Below are positions 6,803-8,839 of a DNA stretch of 8,839 nucleotides, in pieces. The notes beneath the pieces were generated by a model that had not been told where the DNA came from, made no database searches, and saw only the letters and a list, made by a program, of their open reading frames with translations. The position numbers and the translations under genes are program-made. Position 1 is the stretch's first letter, and every line of letters begins with the position of its first letter. Source of the DNA: Candidatus Aerophobota bacterium (GTDB lineage: Bacteria; Aerophobota; Aerophobia; Aerophobales; AE-B3A); assembly GCA_030616535.1 (NCBI GenBank), contig JAUWXE010000041.1, positions 1-8,839 of the forward strand, read 5' to 3'.

Positions 6803-6831
6803 AATATTAATCTTTTTTCCCATAAAGTCAA
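6803..6831 (-). promoter_or_regulatory. Likely sigma70-type promoter for the rnfE-smpB-ssrA block
   Basis: On the minus strand TTGACT (6831-6826) stands 17 nt before AATATT (6808-6803). The -35 box matches consensus at five of six positions and the -10 box at four of six. Transcription would start near 6796, giving a leader of about 40 nt before the GTG start of rnfE. It would also place the alternative ATG (6823) outside the transcript. Confidence 0.5.
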
Positions 6832-6868
6832 GAAAACGAACTCTACTTTCCTGAAACTGAGATGGAGA

Positions 6869-6881
6869 TTGATCGCATCAA
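6869..6881. promoter_or_regulatory. Short palindrome next to the rightward promoter (possible operator)
   Basis: TTGATCGCATCAA is a perfect inverted repeat with 5-bp arms and a CGC centre. It lies 2 nt before the -35 box of the rightward promoter and about 38 bp upstream of the leftward one, so a bound repressor or activator could act on either. A 5-bp arm can arise by chance, and no second copy was found nearby. Confidence 0.25.
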
Positions 6882-6883
6882 CT

Positions 6884-6911
6884 TTGACCTTTGGCGAATT
6901 TTTTGTATAAT
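6884..6911 (+). promoter_or_regulatory. Strong sigma70-type promoter for the phasin-like gene
   Basis: TTGACC (6884-6889) and a perfect TATAAT (6906-6911) are separated by 16 nt. The expected start is near 6918, giving a leader of about 58 nt that ends in a strong ribosome binding site, GGAGGTGA (6962-6969). It is the best promoter match in the window, so the downstream small gene is probably well expressed. Confidence 0.75.
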
Positions 6912-6975
6912 AAAAAAGAAATGAGAAAATGCCAAGATTTTGAAAATTCATAAAAAGACAGGGAGGTGAGAGATA

Positions 6976-7272
6976 ATGGAAAGCCTGTTAGGCAGGTTTT
7001 TGTTATCAGGTCTGGGAGCTCTGGTTCTTACGCAGGAAAAGATTGAGGAATTTATTGAAGAACTGACTAAAAAGGGAGAGATCACTCAGAGGGAAAACAA
7101 GGAGCTTTTGACAGAGATAATTGAGAAAGGCGAGGAAAAGAGAAAAGAGATAGAAGGAAAAATAAGGGAGAAAGTGAAAAAAGTACTTTCTCAAATGAAT
7201 GTAGCCACCAAGGATGATATCCAGAAATTGGAAAAGAGGATACAGACTTTGGAGAAGAAGAGAAAAGGTTAA
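6976..7272 (+). CDS. Small phasin-like (PhaF/PhaI-type) coiled-coil protein
   Basis: The 98-residue protein resembles the short phasin-like or polyhydroxyalkanoate-synthesis-regulator family found in many anaerobes. Residues 1-20 form a mildly hydrophobic start (SLLGRFLLSGLGALVLT). Residues 20-70 are highly charged helix (QEKIEEFIEELTKKGEIT, then a run of E and K). It then has the family-like ending ATKDDIQKLEKRIQTLEKK (76-94), a short coiled coil. There is no signal peptide. The ATG is 6 nt after GGAGGTGA. The role is uncertain: family members include granule-surface proteins, but no polyhydroxyalkanoate synthesis gene is in the window and a general helical membrane- or granule-associated role is equally possible. 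It precedes hom, which has its own promoter. Confidence 0.75.
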   Translation: MESLLGRFLLSGLGALVLTQEKIEEFIEELTKKGEITQRENKELLTEIIEKGEEKRKEIEGKIREKVKKVLSQMNVATKDDIQKLEKRIQTLEKKRKG

Positions 7273-7273
7273 T

Positions 7274-7302
7274 TTGACAGGCAAAGATTGCTATGATACT
7301 AT
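7274..7302 (+). promoter_or_regulatory. Likely promoter for hom-rpsB (consensus -35, extended -10)
   Basis: A perfect TTGACA (7274-7279) begins directly after the stop of the phasin-like gene. It stands 17 nt before TACTAT (7297-7302, four of six), which is preceded by TG and one base (7294-7296) as in an extended -10 promoter. Transcription would start near 7309, giving a leader of only about 15 nt before the hom start codons, with AAGGA at 7313-7317. Confidence 0.6.
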
Positions 7303-7324
7303 CTTAGGCAAGAAGGACTCAATG

Positions 7325-8602
7325 ATGAAAGGTAAGGTAGTTCACCTAGGTTTATTTGGACTTGGCATGGTGGGAGGAGGAATAGTTGAACTTTTGTCAA
7401 GAAAAAAAGGAAAAAAGGACCACCATAAGTTTATCCTGGAAAAGATCGTGGTCAAGCATCTGGATAAAGAAAGGTCTGTCCCGGTTCCTTCGCATCTATT
7501 GACTACAGATCCTAGGGAAATCTTAGCTAATCCTGAGATTGATACGGTGGTTGAGGTAATGGGGGGGATATCTCCAGCTAAAGAAATAATTTTAGAAGCT
7601 CTTAAAAGAGGTAAGAATGTGATTACGGCTAACAAGGCTGTCCTAGCCCGGGCCGGAAGTGAGATTTTTAAGCAAGCGCTAGACAGCGACTGTTATCTAG
7701 GAGTAAGGGCGTCTAATATTGCCACTTACCGTCTTATAGAAAGTTTAATTTTCTCACCCTTCCAGTTCGAGAAATTGATTGGTGTTTTTAACGGGACTTG
7801 CAACTATATTTTGACAGAGATGGAAAAAAGGGGTGAAGATTTTTCTCCTATTCTCAAGAAAGCTCAGGAAATTGGCTATGCTGAGCAGAATCCTTCAGAT
7901 GATATTGATGGCTATGATACTGCTCATAAATTAATTGTCTTACTTGGTTTAGCCCTGGGTTATTTTCCTCCTCTAGATTCTCTTTTTATGGAGGGGATTA
8001 GAAGGATCTCCCACCAAGATATTCTCTTTGCAAAAGAATTGGGATATAGAATTAAACTTCTAGCTGTTGCCAGAAGGGAAGATAATGAGCTGGAGGCTCG
8101 TATCCATCCTGCTCTTCTGCCGTGGGGAAGAGGTCTAGCTGGTCTGGATGGGATAGAGAACGGAATCGAGCTACGGGATGAAGTAGGAGTAGAGATAGGA
8201 ATGCAGGCACCAGGAGCTGGTAAATACCCTACTGCTACAGCGATTCTAGAAGATTTAGTTAGTGTAGCCCAGGGAAGGAAGTTAATCTATCCTCAACCGA
8301 AGAGATATCTAACCTTAAAAAGAATGGGGCAGATAAAGACCAAGTATTATTTAAGATTTAATGCTCTGGATGAGGCGGGGGTTTTGGCAAAAATTTCTGG
8401 AGTTTTAGGTGATCATAATATAAGCATTAAGTCGGTCCTGCAAAAAGGAGAGAATAAGAAACCGCCAGGGGTCGTACCGGTAATAATGCTTACCCACCAG
8501 GCGAAAGAGGATGATATCCAGAGTGCCCTCCGTAAAATAGATAATTTAAGAGTAGTGAAGGGAAAGTCCTTGCTGATTCGAGTAGAACAAGGAATTTTGT
8601 AG
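7325..8602 (+). CDS. hom: Homoserine dehydrogenase with C-terminal ACT domain
   Basis: Hom reduces aspartate semialdehyde to homoserine, feeding threonine and methionine synthesis. The protein is 425 residues. GLFGLGMVGGG (9-19) is the Rossmann loop. TANKA (101-105) carries the cofactor-side lysine. GVFNGTCNYIL (153-163) and EIGYAEQNPSDDIDGYDTAHK (182-202, Glu187, Asp198 and Lys202 as expected catalytic or substrate residues) form the catalytic domain. Residues about 340-420 are an ACT domain (LRFNALDEAGVLAKISGVL, 343-361), a usual site of threonine feedback inhibition. The family loop E-A-x-V-G-G-G-I-P is replaced by LGVRASNIATYR (125-136), which is odd. Two adjacent ATGs exist (7322 and 7325); the second has the better 7-nt spacing from AAGGA. 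An in-frame extension back to 7214 overlaps the preceding gene and is not family-like. Confidence 0.94.
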   Translation: MKGKVVHLGLFGLGMVGGGIVELLSRKKGKKDHHKFILEKIVVKHLDKERSVPVPSHLLTTDPREILANPEIDTVVEVMGGISPAKEIILEALKRGKNVITANKAVLARAGSEIFKQALDSDCYLGVRASNIATYRLIESLIFSPFQFEKLIGVFNGTCNYILTEMEKRGEDFSPILKKAQEIGYAEQNPSDDIDGYDTAHKLIVLLGLALGYFPPLDSLFMEGIRRISHQDILFAKELGYRIKLLAVARREDNELEARIHPALLPWGRGLAGLDGIENGIELRDEVGVEIGMQAPGAGKYPTATAILEDLVSVAQGRKLIYPQPKRYLTLKRMGQIKTKYYLRFNALDEAGVLAKISGVLGDHNISIKSVLQKGENKKPPGVVPVIMLTHQAKEDDIQSALRKIDNLRVVKGKSLLIRVEQGIL

Positions 8603-8622
8603 CCATTAGGAGGAAGAAACAG

Positions 8623-8839
8623 ATGTCTATAGTTACCATGAAGGAGTTATTAGAGGCTGGGGCCCATTTTGGTCATCGAAGAAGTGATTGGAATCCTAAG
8701 ATGAAACTCTACATTTATCAGGAAAGAAATCAAATACACATTCTTGATCTCAGCATAACAGTAAAAAAAATAGAAAAGGCTTGTGAGTTTGTCAGAGGTC
8801 TAGCAGCGGAAGAAGGAACTGCGTTATTCGTGGGGACTA
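8623..8839 (+). CDS. rpsB: 30S ribosomal protein S2 (N-terminal part, cut by window edge)
   Basis: S2 is a late-assembling protein of the small ribosomal subunit. The first 72 residues are present. Matches to the family include TMKELLEAGAHFGH (5-18), WNPKM (23-27), YIYQERNQIHILDL (30-43), TVKKIEKA (46-53) and FVRGLAAEEGTALFVGT (56-72). The usual QTRRW after HFGH is RRSDW here. The ATG at 8623 follows AGGAGG (8608-8613) at 9 nt. The gene lies 20 nt after hom, too close for its own separate leader, so it is probably co-transcribed with hom. In most bacteria tsf follows rpsB; here that would lie beyond the edge. Confidence 0.97.
   Translation, partial: MSIVTMKELLEAGAHFGHRRSDWNPKMKLYIYQERNQIHILDLSITVKKIEKACEFVRGLAAEEGTALFVGT

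Noticed and set aside
6754..6951. 65-codon minus-strand frame upstream of rnfE
   Set aside because: It has no recognisable domain or ribosome binding site, covers the divergent promoter region and ends inside rnfE.
6921..6953. Ten-codon plus-strand frame (MRKCQDFENS) in the leader of the phasin-like gene
   Set aside because: It has no ribosome binding site and begins only about 3 nt after the predicted transcript start. It shows no run of one amino acid that would suggest an attenuator.
7006..7284. 92-codon minus-strand frame opposite the phasin-like gene
   Set aside because: It is rich in Leu, Phe and Ser as expected from the reverse of a Lys/Glu-rich gene, and it has no start signal.
7214..7321. 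N-terminal extension of homoserine dehydrogenase
   Set aside because: It overlaps the phasin-like gene and the predicted promoter, is not like a dehydrogenase N-terminus, and a ribosome binding site precedes the ATGs at 7322 and 7325.

Overview
The window is ordinary chromosomal DNA from an anaerobic bacterium that I cannot place to a phylum. By eye the GC content is moderate to low. An Rnf electron-transport subunit, the aminotransferase (DapL) route to diaminopimelate, a 2-[Fe-S]-type membrane redox protein and a short phasin-like protein all fit a deep-branching or uncultured anaerobe. None of them is diagnostic. There are no insertion sequences, phage genes, CRISPR arrays or tRNAs.

Minus strand (about 6830 down to 1): one compact, probably co-transcribed block in the order rnfE - smpB - ssrA (tmRNA) - dapB - dapL - pdxJ - acpS - nnr - rho. 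The rho gene runs off the left edge. From dapB to rho the genes touch or overlap (4, 26 and 4 nt overlaps, a 2 nt gap, then a 14 nt overlap), which suggests translational coupling. The tmRNA was recognised from its tRNA-like ends, its interleaved pseudoknot stems and a small tag reading frame. It lies between smpB and dapB.

Divergent region (6758-6975): a good sigma70-type promoter faces right and a fair one faces left. A short palindrome lies between them.

Plus strand (6976 to the right edge): a small phasin-like coiled-coil protein, then homoserine dehydrogenase (hom) with its own promoter, then the start of rpsB (ribosomal protein S2), cut off by the right edge.

Working together: Hom (threonine/methionine branch) and DapB plus DapL (lysine and cell-wall diaminopimelate branch) share the aspartate-semialdehyde pathway. 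PdxJ makes the vitamin B6 needed as PLP by DapL. AcpS activates acyl carrier protein, and Nnr repairs damaged NAD(P)H, the cofactor of DapB and Hom. SmpB and tmRNA form the ribosome-rescue pair. Rho terminates transcription.

I see no clearly new multi-gene system. The points most worth a second look are the tmRNA tag, which lacks the usual Leu-Ala-Ala-type end, the tmRNA lying inside a metabolic operon, an rnfE without its partner genes, and a divergent loop in homoserine dehydrogenase.
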